A stretch of DNA of 64,000 nucleotides. Source: Verrucomicrobiota bacterium. GTDB lineage: Bacteria > Verrucomicrobiota > Verrucomicrobiia > Opitutales > Opitutaceae. Location of the stretch: positions 1 through 64,000 of the forward strand of contig JAEWKR010000009.1 of assembly GCA_023457715.1 (NCBI GenBank), written 5' to 3'. The position numbers and the translations under genes were made by a program. Position 1 is the first letter of the stretch; each line of letters begins with the position of its first letter. The notes beneath the pieces are model-generated. The model ran no database searches and was not told the DNA's origin. It was given only the letters and a program-made list of their open reading frames with translations. Below, piece after piece: positions 24,978-34,159 of the stretch.

Positions 24978-25415
24978 ATGAACCCGATCATCCAGGAAAT
25001 TACCGCCGCTCAGGTGAAGAAAGACACGACGCCGTTCAAAGTCGGCGACGGTGTGCGCGTGCACACGAAAGTCCGTGAAGGCGATAAGGAGCGCGTGCAG
25101 GTCTTCGCCGGCATCGTGATCGCCCGCAAGGGTTCCGGCATTCACGAGACGTTCACCGTGCGCCGCCTCAGCTACGGCGAGGGCGTCGAGCGCGTGTTCC
25201 CGGTCAACTCCCCGAACATCGAGAAGATCGAGGTCGAGCGCGAGTCCGAGGCCATGAAGGCCCGCCTTTATTATCTCCGCCGCCGCACCGGCAAGGCCGC
25301 CGTCGCCATCAAGGAGAAGGATCGCGCCGCCGAGATCCACGCCGAGAAGCTCGCCGCCGCCGCGAAGAACGCGCCGGCCGAGAAGCCCGCCTCCGCGCAG
25401 CCTGCTGGCGCCTGA
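24978..25415 (+). CDS. rplS: 50S ribosomal protein L19
   Basis: L19 lies at the 30S-50S interface. The core has FKVGDGVRVHTKVREGDKER, GIVIARKGSGIHETFTVRR and YGEGVERVFPVNSPNIEKIE. With 145 residues it is longer than the usual 115-120 because of an Ala/Lys/Glu-rich C-terminal tail (from about residue 110), likely flexible. A strong terminator follows. Confidence 0.97.
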   Translation: MNPIIQEITAAQVKKDTTPFKVGDGVRVHTKVREGDKERVQVFAGIVIARKGSGIHETFTVRRLSYGEGVERVFPVNSPNIEKIEVERESEAMKARLYYLRRRTGKAAVAIKEKDRAAEIHAEKLAAAAKNAPAEKPASAQPAGA

Positions 25416-25441
25416 GCGCACCTTCAGCCGACCCCCTTTCG

Positions 25442-25471
25442 GGCGGGCTCCTCGTGAGCCCGCCTTTTTTT
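25442..25471 (+). terminator. Rho-independent terminator of rplS
   Basis: GGCGGGCTC, loop CTCGT, GAGCCCGCC and TTTTTTT form a perfect 9-bp GC-rich stem with a 7-T tract. Confidence 0.95.
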
Positions 25472-25551
25472 GTCCCTGGTCTGGTCCTCGGTCCCTCGTC
25501 CCGCCCCGTAGGCCAACGTTGGACTAGAGTGAGGATTCCGTCCTTCGCCGT

Positions 25552-25600
25552 TTGCCGGTTCGTTAACGCCTCCTATTGATAGGATGAACGGGTTTCATCC
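25552..25600 (+). promoter_or_regulatory. Candidate promoter with two adjacent palindromes upstream of tkt
   Basis: TTGCCG (25552-25557), a 16-bp spacer and TATTGA (25574-25579) suggest a promoter. The -10 sits inside CCTAT-TG-ATAGG (25572-25583), and GGATGAA-CGGGT-TTCATCC (25582-25600) follows at once. About 80 bp remain to the tkt start. These could be operators or a leader hairpin; sequence alone cannot decide. Confidence 0.4.
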
Positions 25601-25680
25601 GACATGACGGACTCCTCCGCACTTCTGCCTTTCCGGAGTTGCCCGTGCCCGCTACTTAGTTGGCCGATTTTTATCTCTCC

Positions 25681-27669
25681 ATGACGCTCCAAACTCACCT
25701 CCTCGCGAAAGCGGCTAACCAAGCTCGCGGCCTGGCGATCGACGCCGTGCATGCGTGCTCCTCGGGCCACCTCGGCCTGCCCCTCGGTTGCGCCGACATC
25801 GGTGCGGTCCTTTTCGGGCACGCGCTGGCGCACAACCCGGAGCGTCCGCGTTGGATCAACCGCGATCGGTTCGTGCTTTCGGCCGGTCATGGCTCGATGT
25901 TCCTGTACAGCTGGCTGCACCTCAGCGGCTATGATGTTCCGCTCGAACAGGTGAAGAAGTTTCGCGTGCTGGGCAGCGTGACGCCCGGGCATCCGGAGTA
26001 TCACGAAACTCCCGGGGTGGAGTGCACCACCGGGCCGCTGGGCCAGGGCGTGGGCAACGCCGTCGGCATGGCGCTGGCGGGCCAGATGGCCGCGGCGCGC
26101 TTCAACACCGCCGAGCATCCGCTCTTCGACTACCACGTGGTGTGCCTCGCCGGCGACGGCTGCATGCAGGAAGGTGTCGCGATGGAGGCGGTGTCCTTCG
26201 CCGGCCACCAGAAGCTGGACAACCTGATTCTGATTTACGACGCCAACGAGGTCACCCTCGATGCGATGGCGGACAAGACGCAGAGCGAGAACACCGCGCA
26301 GCGATTCAAGGCGATCGGCTGGGATGTGCAGTCGGTGGACGGCCACGACATGGCGGCGTTCCTGAAGGCTTTCCTCCGCGCGAAGAAGGCGAAGAGCGGC
26401 AAGCCCCAGCTGATCATTGCGAAGACGGTCATCGGCAAGGGCATTGCCGAAGTGCAGGGCACCGCCAAGGGCCACGGCGAGGGTGGGGCGAAGTTCGCCG
26501 ATGCCGCGCGTCAAGGCCTGGCGCTCCCCGCGGACCAGCACTTCTTCGTCAGCGACGATGTGCGCGGCTACTTCGAGCAGCACAAGGCGGCCCTCGTTCG
26601 CCGATGCAATAAGTGGTCGAAGCTCTACAAAGCCTGGCGGGAGGCCAACCCGGAGAAGGCGGCGCTCCTGGATGCCGCGCAGACCGCCCCCGACGCGGCG
26701 GCGCTGCTGCAGAAGGTGCCGCATTTCCCGGCCGATGCGAAGCTTGCCACCCGGGCGGCCGGGCGCGACGTCCTCCAGCCGCTGGCGGCCGAGCTGCCGC
26801 TGCTGATCGGCGGGAGCGCCGACCTGTACGGTTCGACCCTCAACTATATTGCCGCAGACAAGGACTTCGACCCCGCCAATCGCCTCGGCCGCAATATCCG
26901 CTTCGGCATCCGCGAACACGGCATGGCCGCGATCGCGAACGGGGTCGCTTACGACGGCCTGTTCCGTCCGAGCGTCGCCACTTTCCTGGTGTTCGCGGAC
27001 TACTCCCGGCCGTCGATGCGCCTCGCGGCGCTGTCGAAGCTCCCCGTCGTCTACATCTACACGCACGATTCGATCGGCGTGGGCGAGGACGGTCCGACGC
27101 ACCAGCCGGTTGAAACCGTTTCCGGCCTGCGGGTGATTCCGCATCTCGACGTGGTCCGTCCGGCCGACCCCGAGGAAACCGCCGGCGCGTTTGCCGCCGC
27201 TCTCTCCCGCGTTGACGGACCGACCTTGATTGCCCTGACCCGTCAGGCGCTGCCCAATCTCAACGACGTTCCCGTCGAGACCCGCCGCCATGGCGCGATC
27301 CAGGGCGGTTATGTCGCCGTGCGCGAAACCGCACCGCTGGAGCGGATCCTCCTCGCGACCGGCAGCGAGCTCCAGCTCGCGATCGCCGCCGCGAAGACGC
27401 TTGGCGCCGGCACCCGCGTCGTATCGATGCCCTGCTTCGAGCGTTTTGACCGGCAATCCTCGGAGTATCGCGAAAGCGTGCTGCCGAACGGCTGCCGTCG
27501 CCGCGTGGCCGTCGAGGCCGGCGTATCCGGACTCTGGTACAAGTACGTCGGTCTGGACGGCAAGGTCGTCGGCATCGATCGTTTCGGCCTCAGCGCTCCG
27601 GCGCCCACGGTGTACAAGGAGCTCGGCGTCACGGTTGAGGCCGTGGTCGCCGCCGCTCAGTCCGTCTGA
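25681..27669 (+). CDS. tkt: Transketolase
   Basis: Transketolase moves two-carbon units between pentose-phosphate and glycolytic sugars using thiamine diphosphate. ATG 25681 gives 662 residues; a TTG at 25660 is possible but less likely. It has the N-terminal HLGLPLGCADIGAVLFG, TTGPLGQGVGNAVGMA, the ThDP/Mg motif GDGCMQEG...YDANEVTLD, then the pyrimidine domain with RFGIREHGMAAIANGVAYDG and the conserved Glu, and a C-terminal domain ending in APAPTVYKELGV. It appears monocistronic, with its own terminator. Confidence 0.96.
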   Translation: MTLQTHLLAKAANQARGLAIDAVHACSSGHLGLPLGCADIGAVLFGHALAHNPERPRWINRDRFVLSAGHGSMFLYSWLHLSGYDVPLEQVKKFRVLGSVTPGHPEYHETPGVECTTGPLGQGVGNAVGMALAGQMAAARFNTAEHPLFDYHVVCLAGDGCMQEGVAMEAVSFAGHQKLDNLILIYDANEVTLDAMADKTQSENTAQRFKAIGWDVQSVDGHDMAAFLKAFLRAKKAKSGKPQLIIAKTVIGKGIAEVQGTAKGHGEGGAKFADAARQGLALPADQHFFVSDDVRGYFEQHKAALVRRCNKWSKLYKAWREANPEKAALLDAAQTAPDAAALLQKVPHFPADAKLATRAAGRDVLQPLAAELPLLIGGSADLYGSTLNYIAADKDFDPANRLGRNIRFGIREHGMAAIANGVAYDGLFRPSVATFLVFADYSRPSMRLAALSKLPVVYIYTHDSIGVGEDGPTHQPVETVSGLRVIPHLDVVRPADPEETAGAFAAALSRVDGPTLIALTRQALPNLNDVPVETRRHGAIQGGYVAVRETAPLERILLATGSELQLAIAAAKTLGAGTRVVSMPCFERFDRQSSEYRESVLPNGCRRRVAVEAGVSGLWYKYVGLDGKVVGIDRFGLSAPAPTVYKELGVTVEAVVAAAQSV

Positions 27670-27695
27670 TCCGCGCTCCCGATCGGTCTCTTCCC

Positions 27696-27726
27696 GCCCG
27701 GCCTTCTTTCGGGGGCCGGGCTTTTT
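27696..27726 (+). terminator. Rho-independent terminator of tkt
   Basis: GCCCGGCC, loop TTCTTTCGGG, GGCCGGGC and TTTTT lie 26 bp after the tkt stop. Confidence 0.92.
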
Positions 27727-27897
27727 GCGCCCCGCATCGTGCCGCGGGGCGTTCTCCCGGCATTTTCTGATGGAATTATCCGGAAGGCGACGGTGAGCCG
27801 GACGCCCGCATTGGGGTCAAAGGCCCCGCATGCTCTTCCTTGCCGCTCCCAACGTTCATCGCCACGCGCCGGCCCGAAGGCGCGGGGCGCCCACCGC

Positions 27898-29028
27898 ATG
27901 AGGCGCGGCGCATCGGAAGGGGAGGGCGGCCCGGCCGTTCTCATCACCGGCGGGGCCGGTTTCATCGGAACCAACCTGGCCCACCGCATCCTGTCCTATG
28001 GCGGACGGGTCATCATCCTCGACAATCTGCAGCGCCCCAGGGTGGAGCGGAATCTCCGCTGGCTGCGGGCGCAACACGCGGAGCGGTTGACGGTGGTGGT
28101 GGCCGACGTGGGTGACGCGCGGGCCGTGGCCGGCGCAGTCCGGCAGAGCGGCCAGGTCTATCATCTGGCGGGGTCCGTCCCCGAGGCAGCCGGGCCGGCG
28201 CAGGCCGACGTGCGCGGGGCGTTGAATCTTTGCGAGGCTCTGCGCCAGCACGGGAACGACGTGCCGTGCGTCTTCGCGTCTTCGCGGCTGATTTACGGGC
28301 CGCTGACTCAGCTACCGCTACAGCCGACCGCGACCCGCTGGGCGCTCGCGGAAGGAAGTGATGAGTTCGGCGTGGACGAGACTCATCCGGTCGACGTTCG
28401 CAGTCCGCACGCCCGGGCGAAGGCCGCCGCGGAGGCGGTTTGTTTCCACTACGGCCGGCGCTTCGGGCTGGCCATCACCGTGCTTCGGCTCGGTTGCGTT
28501 TACGGTCCGCACCAGGGAGCGGACAGCGAGCAGGATTGGCTGTGCGGAATGGTCCTGGGCGCGCTGCGCGGCCAGCGCCTGAGGCTGCGGGGTGACGGGC
28601 GCGAGGTGACGGATGCGCTTTTTGTCGATGACCTGATTGACGGCCTTCTCTGCGCCCAGGCGAACGGACCGGCCGTGCGCGGGCAGGTCTTCAATGTCGG
28701 TGGTGGTCCGACGAATACGCTCAGCCCCCGGGAGCTGCTGCAGATCTTCGCCGAAATCGACGGCGACGCCCCCGACTGGACGACCGAAGGGGGCGCCCCG
28801 GTCCTGCAGCGGCACTTCGTGAGCGATGTACGCCGGTTCGCCGCGGCCACCGGGTGGAGGCCGCGCGTCGGGGTTGAGGAGGGTGTTCGCCGGCTGCAGC
28901 GGTGGCTGCTGGAACACCGGGTCGCGGTCGAGGAGGCGGAACGCATTGCCCCGCCATCGTTCCTGTCGGCGGAGGGACTGGATCTGGAAAGCCATATTCC
29001 GGAACGGGTTGGGTCGGCAAAGCGGTGA
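27898..29028 (+). CDS. NAD-dependent epimerase/dehydratase-like protein with altered catalytic Tyr
   Basis: This is an extended SDR, probably acting on a nucleotide sugar or related carbohydrate. ATG 27898 gives 376 residues; the open frame upstream to 27739 is Arg/Pro-rich and not family-like. The cofactor motif VLITGGAGFIGTNLA lies at about residues 14-28. VFASSRLIYGP follows, and later RLGCVYGPHQ and TDALFVDDLIDGLL. Where family members have YxxxK (usually PYARAK-like), this protein has PHARAK, so the catalytic Tyr is His (codon 28408-28410). It may be a poor catalyst or a binding protein. The neighbours give no pathway. Confidence 0.82.
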   Translation: MRRGASEGEGGPAVLITGGAGFIGTNLAHRILSYGGRVIILDNLQRPRVERNLRWLRAQHAERLTVVVADVGDARAVAGAVRQSGQVYHLAGSVPEAAGPAQADVRGALNLCEALRQHGNDVPCVFASSRLIYGPLTQLPLQPTATRWALAEGSDEFGVDETHPVDVRSPHARAKAAAEAVCFHYGRRFGLAITVLRLGCVYGPHQGADSEQDWLCGMVLGALRGQRLRLRGDGREVTDALFVDDLIDGLLCAQANGPAVRGQVFNVGGGPTNTLSPRELLQIFAEIDGDAPDWTTEGGAPVLQRHFVSDVRRFAAATGWRPRVGVEEGVRRLQRWLLEHRVAVEEAERIAPPSFLSAEGLDLESHIPERVGSAKR

Positions 29029-29139
29029 GTCGGCAGGTCGCCGGGGCGGGAGGACCCGCCGGCGTTCGCGTCAAACGCCCGGGTACAGTACCCGATTCCT
29101 TCACCAGCCGAGTGTCGGAATAATGTCGTATTTCGCCGC

Positions 29140-29167
29140 TTGCATTTGTGGTTAGGGCCCTAACTAT
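29140..29167 (+). promoter_or_regulatory. Palindromic operator at the marR-efflux promoter
   Basis: GTTAGGGCCCTAAC (29151-29164) is a perfect 14-bp palindrome 21 bp upstream of the marR start. TTGCAT at 29140-29145 and AACTAT at 29162-29167 are candidate -35 and -10 boxes, so the palindrome covers the spacer and -10. MarR dimers typically bind such sites and repress their own operon. Confidence 0.7.
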
Positions 29168-29185
29168 CTGCGGTCCTTTTTGCCG

Positions 29186-29737
29186 ATGCCGCTGCTGATG
29201 TTAAAGGATCTCCCGCGTTACGAGTGCCTCCTGGAGGCGGCGCGCCAGTTTCCCGATCTGGATCCTTCGGCCACGGAAGCGTTTCTGCACCTCCTGCGCG
29301 CCGGGGACGAAGCCTTCCGGACCGTCGAGCATCATTTGGGCGAGCACGACATCAGCCAGGGGCGTTTCGCGGTGCTGATGGCACTTTGGGGCCAGTGTCG
29401 AAAGCATCCGACCGGAATGTTGACGCCCGCTGAACTGGCCGAACACGCCGGAGTGACCCGCGCCACCATGAGTGGTCTGGTCGACACGCTGGTGCGGGAC
29501 GAACTGGTCACCCGCGCTCCGCACCCCGAAGACCGCCGGATGATGTGTGTGGAGGTGACCCAGAAAGGCCGGGATCTCATCCGCGAAATCATGCCGCGGC
29601 ATTTCCGGCTGATGGCATGGCTGCTGCAGCCGCTGCAGGAGGACGAGCGCAAGCAGCTGGTGACGCTGCTGAACAAGATCCTCCTGCGCGCGGCCGAGCG
29701 CCCCGGCCCCGCCTCCGGCGACCCCGCGCCCCATTAA
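29186..29737 (+). CDS. MarR-family transcriptional regulator
   Basis: This is a winged-helix regulator of 183 residues (ATG 29186; a second in-frame ATG follows 4 codons later). The HTH and wing are TPAELAEHAGVTRATMSGLVDTLVRDELVTR and PEDRRMMCVEVTQKGRDL, the classic MarR pattern. Helices at both ends would form the dimer interface. It starts an operon with an RND adaptor, pump and TolC-like channel and has a palindrome over its promoter, so it most likely represses this efflux system until a ligand binds. Confidence 0.93.
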   Translation: MPLLMLKDLPRYECLLEAARQFPDLDPSATEAFLHLLRAGDEAFRTVEHHLGEHDISQGRFAVLMALWGQCRKHPTGMLTPAELAEHAGVTRATMSGLVDTLVRDELVTRAPHPEDRRMMCVEVTQKGRDLIREIMPRHFRLMAWLLQPLQEDERKQLVTLLNKILLRAAERPGPASGDPAPH

Positions 29738-29777
29738 ACGCCCGCCCCCCATTTTCCGACCCAACTTCCTACCTCCC

Positions 29778-30926
29778 ATGAGTTCGTTCCTTAAAGTCGT
29801 CCGCTATCTTCTTATCACCGCTTTGGTGATCGCGGTTTTCGCCGGGCCGCTGGTGCTCCTGAAACTGCAGCAGTTTCGCGCCATGGGCGCCGCCCAGGCC
29901 GGCATGGTGATGCCCGCCGAGACGGTGACCGCGGCCGAAGTGACCTCGCAGACCTGGGAGACCTTTGTGGCGTCCACCGGCACCGTCACCCCCGTGCAGG
30001 GCGTGACCGTCACCGCTGAGATGGGGGGCAAGATTGCGAAGATCGCCTTCGAGCCCGGCAGCGTGGTCAAGGCGGGCGACCTCCTGGTGCAGCTCGACAC
30101 CGCGACGGAGGAAGCCCAGCTCCGGGCGGCCCAGGCGTCCGCGCAGCTGGCCAAGGCCAATCTCGAACGCGCCCGCGAGCTCCGCACGAGCAACACCAAC
30201 TCGCCGGCCGAACTCGACGCCGCGGAAGCCCAGTCGCTCCAGGCCGCCGCCCAGGTGGACAGCATCCGCTCCGTCATCGCCAAGAAGACGGTTCGCGCTC
30301 CTTTCAGCGGCCGCCTCGGCCTGCGCAACGTCAACCTCGGCGAGATCATCGGCGACAACGATCCCATCACCACGCTGCAGACGCTGGACCCGATTTACGT
30401 CAACTTCTCGGTTCCGCAGCAGGAGCTCTCCCGCATGGTGGTTGATTCCCTCGTGCGGATCACCACCGATGCGGCCCCGGGCCAGGTCTTCGAGGGCAAG
30501 ATCACGGCCGTGAACTCGGAAGTGGACCCGGTCACCCGCAATGTCCGTGTCCAGGCGACCATCGCCAACGCGGAGGAAAAACTCCGCTCCGGCATGTTCG
30601 CCCGGGTCCAGGTGGTGCTGCCGGAGAAGCTGGACGTTCTCGCCGTTCCCGCCACCGCCGTGCTCTACGCGCCGTATGGCGATTCGGTTTTCGTGATCGA
30701 GGAAAAGAAGGACGAAAAGTCCGGGGAGGTGCGGCAGGTGCTTCGCCAGCAATTCATCCGCCTCGGCAAGGCCCGCGGCGACTTCGTGGCCGTCACCGAT
30801 GGTCTCAAGCCCGGCCAGAAGGTGGTGACGACCGGGGTCTTCAAGCTGCGCGGCGGAATGGCGGTCGTGATCGACAATGCGCTCGCGCCCGACGCGAAGC
30901 TCGAGCCGAAGCCCAACAACACCTGA
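29778..30926 (+). CDS. RND efflux periplasmic adaptor subunit (HlyD/AcrA type)
   Basis: This membrane-fusion protein links the inner-membrane RND pump to the outer-membrane channel. The 382 residues begin with a membrane anchor or uncleaved signal (LLITALVIAVFAGPLVLL, about 11-28). The lipoyl half GKIAKIAFEPGSVVKAGDLLVQLD follows, then a short coiled-coil hairpin (about 110-150), the second lipoyl half KKTVRAPFSGRLGLRNVNLGE, and the barrel and membrane-proximal domains. The hairpin is short, like the MexH type. It is second in the marR operon, with 40 bp from marR and 80 bp to the pump. Confidence 0.95.
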   Translation: MSSFLKVVRYLLITALVIAVFAGPLVLLKLQQFRAMGAAQAGMVMPAETVTAAEVTSQTWETFVASTGTVTPVQGVTVTAEMGGKIAKIAFEPGSVVKAGDLLVQLDTATEEAQLRAAQASAQLAKANLERARELRTSNTNSPAELDAAEAQSLQAAAQVDSIRSVIAKKTVRAPFSGRLGLRNVNLGEIIGDNDPITTLQTLDPIYVNFSVPQQELSRMVVDSLVRITTDAAPGQVFEGKITAVNSEVDPVTRNVRVQATIANAEEKLRSGMFARVQVVLPEKLDVLAVPATAVLYAPYGDSVFVIEEKKDEKSGEVRQVLRQQFIRLGKARGDFVAVTDGLKPGQKVVTTGVFKLRGGMAVVIDNALAPDAKLEPKPNNT

Positions 30927-31006
30927 TCCGCCTGGAGCTGGATCGCCGGTCCGACGGGGCGCGCTTCGTGCCCGACCGGGCCGGCTGAACCTCCCACTCC
31001 CCGCAC

Positions 31007-34000
31007 ATGAAACCCGCCTTTACCGATCTTTTCATCCGGCGACCCGTCCTGGCGATCGTCGTCAATCTCGTGATTGTCATCGCCGGCCTGCAGGCCTGGC
31101 GCTCGCTCAATGTGCGGCAGTATCCGCGCAGCGAGAATTCGACCGTCACGGTCGCGACCGTTTACGTCGGCGCCAACGCGGAACTCGTCCGCGGCTTCGT
31201 GACCACGCCCCTTGAGCGGGCCATCGCGTCGGCCGACGGCATCGAATACGTGGAGTCCAAGAGCCTCCAGAACATGTCGATGATCAGCGCGCGCCTGAAG
31301 CTGAACTACGACCCCACCAAGGCGCTCGCCGAGATCACCTCCAAGGTGAACCAGGTGCGCAACGATCTCCCGCCCGAGGCCGAGGTGCCGTCGATCAGCG
31401 TGGAGTCCGCTGATTCCGAATTCGCGGCCGCCTACCTTGGCTTTTCGTCGACCATCCTCTCGCAGGCCGAGATCACCGATTATCTGACCCGGGTGGTGCA
31501 ACCGCGACTCGGTGCCGTGCCCGGGGTGCAGCGGGCCGAGATCCTCGGCGCCCGGGTGTTCGCCATGCGCGTCTGGCTCAAGCCCGACCGGATGGCGGCG
31601 CTCAACATCAGCCCCGTGCAGGTCCGGCAGGCCCTGGCCGCCAACAACTATCTCGCGGCGGTTGGCAGCACCAAAGGCTCGCTCGTCCAGGTGAATCTGA
31701 CGGCGAATACCGACCTCCACACCGTCGACGAATTCAAGCAGCTCGTGATCCGCCAGGAGAACGACACCACGGTGCGGCTCGCTGACATCGCCGACGTGGT
31801 GCTTGGCGCGGAGGACTACGACACCGAGGTGCGCTATTCCGGCCAGACCGCCGTCTTCATGGGCATCTTCCCGCTGCCCAACGCGAACACGATCGACGTC
31901 GTGAAGCGGGCCCGCGAGGAACTCGAACATCTCAAGCGCGACCTGCCCTCGGGCCTGGAGGCGACCATCGGGTACGACTCGTCCGAGTACATCAGCACGG
32001 CCATCGACGAGGTGGTGCACACGCTGGTCGACACCCTCCTGATCGTCATCGTCGTGATCTTCCTCTTCCTCGGCTCGATCCGTTCGGTGATCGTGCCGGT
32101 GATCGCCATTCCGGTCTCGCTGATCGGCGGCATCTTCATCATGCAGGCATTCGGGTTCACGCTGAACCTGCTGACGCTGCTGGCGATCGTGCTCTCCGTC
32201 GGTCTGGTCGTCGACGACGCCATCGTCGTGGTGGAGAACGTCGAGCGTCATCTGCGCGAGGGCCGAACTCCGCGGGAAGCGGCGCTCCTTGGCGCCCGCG
32301 AACTCGTGGGCCCGGTCATCGCCATGACCGTGACGCTCGCCGCGGTGTACGCCCCGATCGGCCTGCAGGGTGGTCTGACCGGCGCGCTGTTTCGCGAGTT
32401 CGCGCTGACGCTGGCCGGTGCGGTGACCATCTCGGGCATCGTCGCCCTGACGCTCTCCCCCATGATGTCCGCCCGGCTGCTGAAGAGCGCCGAGGACGAG
32501 GAGCGGGGATTCGCCGGGTGGGTAAATCATCGCTTTGATCGGCTGCGCCAGACTTACGGCCGTCTGCTCACGAAGACGCTGCAGCACCGCCCCGTCGTCT
32601 ACATTGTATGGGTCGTGGTCGCGCTGCTGTCGGTGCCCATGTTCATGTTCTCGCCCAAGGAACTCGCGCCGAAGGAGGACCAGGGCGTGATCTTTGCCAT
32701 CGTCAGCGCCCCCGCGAACGCCACCGCGGAACAGAAGAACCAGCAGGCCCGCGCGATCGAGAAGACCTTTCTCGAAACGCCGGAATGCGATCTGACCTTC
32801 ATGATCATGCTGCCGCCGTCCGCCGGTGCCGCGGTTGGCGCCGACGGCTTCGCCGGCCTGGTCCTGAAGCCCTGGAAGAACCCCCGGACCCGCACCGTGA
32901 GCGAGGTGCTCCCCGAGGTGGCCGCCAAACTCGGCCAGATTCCCGGCCTGCAGGTCTTCCCCACCACGCCGGCCGCGCTGCCCGGCGGCAGCAACTTCCC
33001 CGTCGAGTTCATCGTCGCCTCCACCGGTGACACCAACTCGTTGCTGGAGGTCGCGCAGAGGATCCAGGCCAAGGCCATGGAGTCGGGCAAGTTCCCCTTC
33101 ATGCAGCTGGACCTGAAGATCGACCAGCCGCAGGCGGAGGTGATCATCGACCGTGAGAAGGTGGCGGCCCTCGGGCTCAATCTTTCTCAGGTCGGCGCCG
33201 ATCTGGCGTCGGCGTTGGGCGGCAATTTCGTCAACCGGTTCAACATCGCGGGCCGTAGCTACAAGGTCATCGCGCAGATCGAGCGCGCGGAGCGGCTCAA
33301 TCCCGAACAGCTCACCAACATCTACATCAATGGGCCGCGCGGGGAGCTGATTCCGCTGAGCTCGGTCGCCCACATCGAGAACCGGGTCGTGCCGCGCTCG
33401 CTGAACCGCTTTCAGCAGCTGAATGCGGTGAAGATCTCCGGCGCCACCATGACCACGCTCGACGAGGCATTGAAGACCCTCGAGCAGATCGCGGCGGAGA
33501 CCCTGCCGGGCGGCTACACCGTGGATTACACCGGGGAGTCGCGGCAGCTCCGTCAGGAAGGCAACAAGTTCATCCCGGCCTTCGTGCTCGCCGTGGTGCT
33601 GATCTTCCTGGCGCTCGCGGTGCAGTTCAACTCGTTCCGCGATCCCATCGTCATCCTGCTCGGCTCCGTGCCGCTGGCGATGTTCGGCGCCCTGGTCTTC
33701 ACGTTCCTGAAGATCCCCAACCCCGACATGCCGTATTGGACGAACTCGTTCACCACGACGCTCAACATCTATGCGCAGGTCGGGCTCGTGACCCTCGTCG
33801 GCCTGATTGCGAAGAACGGCATTCTGGTGGTCGAGTGGGCGAACAAGCTGCAGGAGCAGGGCCACTCGAAGCTGGAGGCCGTGCACGAGGCGGCTTTAAC
33901 CCGCCTTCGGCCCGTGCTGATGACCAGCGTGGCCACCATCGCCGGTCACTTCCCGCTGATCCTGGTCACGGGGGCCGGTGCCGCCGCGCGTAACGCCATC

Positions 34001-34159
34001 GGCCTGGTGCTGGTCGGCGGCATGACCATTGGCACCGTGTTCACCCTGTTCGTCATCCCCGCGGTGTACGTGCTTCTCGCGCGCGACCACCGTGCCGACG
34101 CGGCCTCCCGCCGCCTCGAAGATCCCGCGGCGGAACCGGTCGCGAGCCTAGTCAAATGA
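31007..34159 (+). CDS. RND multidrug efflux permease
   Basis: This is a proton-driven inner-membrane exporter of the HAE1/AcrB family with 1050 residues, a normal length. The N-terminal helix is at about residues 10-30 (FIRRPVLAIVVNLVIVIAG). TM4 has the proton-relay pair in GLVVDDAIVVVENVERHL (about residue 403-420), and late TM segments have GLIAKNGILVVEWANKLQ with the conserved Lys. Two large periplasmic loops separate the membrane blocks. The stop overlaps the tolC-like start (ATGA). The substrates are likely hydrophobic toxic compounds, which is inferred from family only. Confidence 0.96.
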   Translation: MKPAFTDLFIRRPVLAIVVNLVIVIAGLQAWRSLNVRQYPRSENSTVTVATVYVGANAELVRGFVTTPLERAIASADGIEYVESKSLQNMSMISARLKLNYDPTKALAEITSKVNQVRNDLPPEAEVPSISVESADSEFAAAYLGFSSTILSQAEITDYLTRVVQPRLGAVPGVQRAEILGARVFAMRVWLKPDRMAALNISPVQVRQALAANNYLAAVGSTKGSLVQVNLTANTDLHTVDEFKQLVIRQENDTTVRLADIADVVLGAEDYDTEVRYSGQTAVFMGIFPLPNANTIDVVKRAREELEHLKRDLPSGLEATIGYDSSEYISTAIDEVVHTLVDTLLIVIVVIFLFLGSIRSVIVPVIAIPVSLIGGIFIMQAFGFTLNLLTLLAIVLSVGLVVDDAIVVVENVERHLREGRTPREAALLGARELVGPVIAMTVTLAAVYAPIGLQGGLTGALFREFALTLAGAVTISGIVALTLSPMMSARLLKSAEDEERGFAGWVNHRFDRLRQTYGRLLTKTLQHRPVVYIVWVVVALLSVPMFMFSPKELAPKEDQGVIFAIVSAPANATAEQKNQQARAIEKTFLETPECDLTFMIMLPPSAGAAVGADGFAGLVLKPWKNPRTRTVSEVLPEVAAKLGQIPGLQVFPTTPAALPGGSNFPVEFIVASTGDTNSLLEVAQRIQAKAMESGKFPFMQLDLKIDQPQAEVIIDREKVAALGLNLSQVGADLASALGGNFVNRFNIAGRSYKVIAQIERAERLNPEQLTNIYINGPRGELIPLSSVAHIENRVVPRSLNRFQQLNAVKISGATMTTLDEALKTLEQIAAETLPGGYTVDYTGESRQLRQEGNKFIPAFVLAVVLIFLALAVQFNSFRDPIVILLGSVPLAMFGALVFTFLKIPNPDMPYWTNSFTTTLNIYAQVGLVTLVGLIAKNGILVVEWANKLQEQGHSKLEAVHEAALTRLRPVLMTSVATIAGHFPLILVTGAGAAARNAIGLVLVGGMTIGTVFTLFVIPAVYVLLARDHRADAASRRLEDPAAEPVASLVK

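Noticed and set aside
30665..33886. 1073-residue leftward frame opposite the RND pump
   Set aside because: It is His/Arg-rich shadow translation of the pump gene on the other strand, with no family features.
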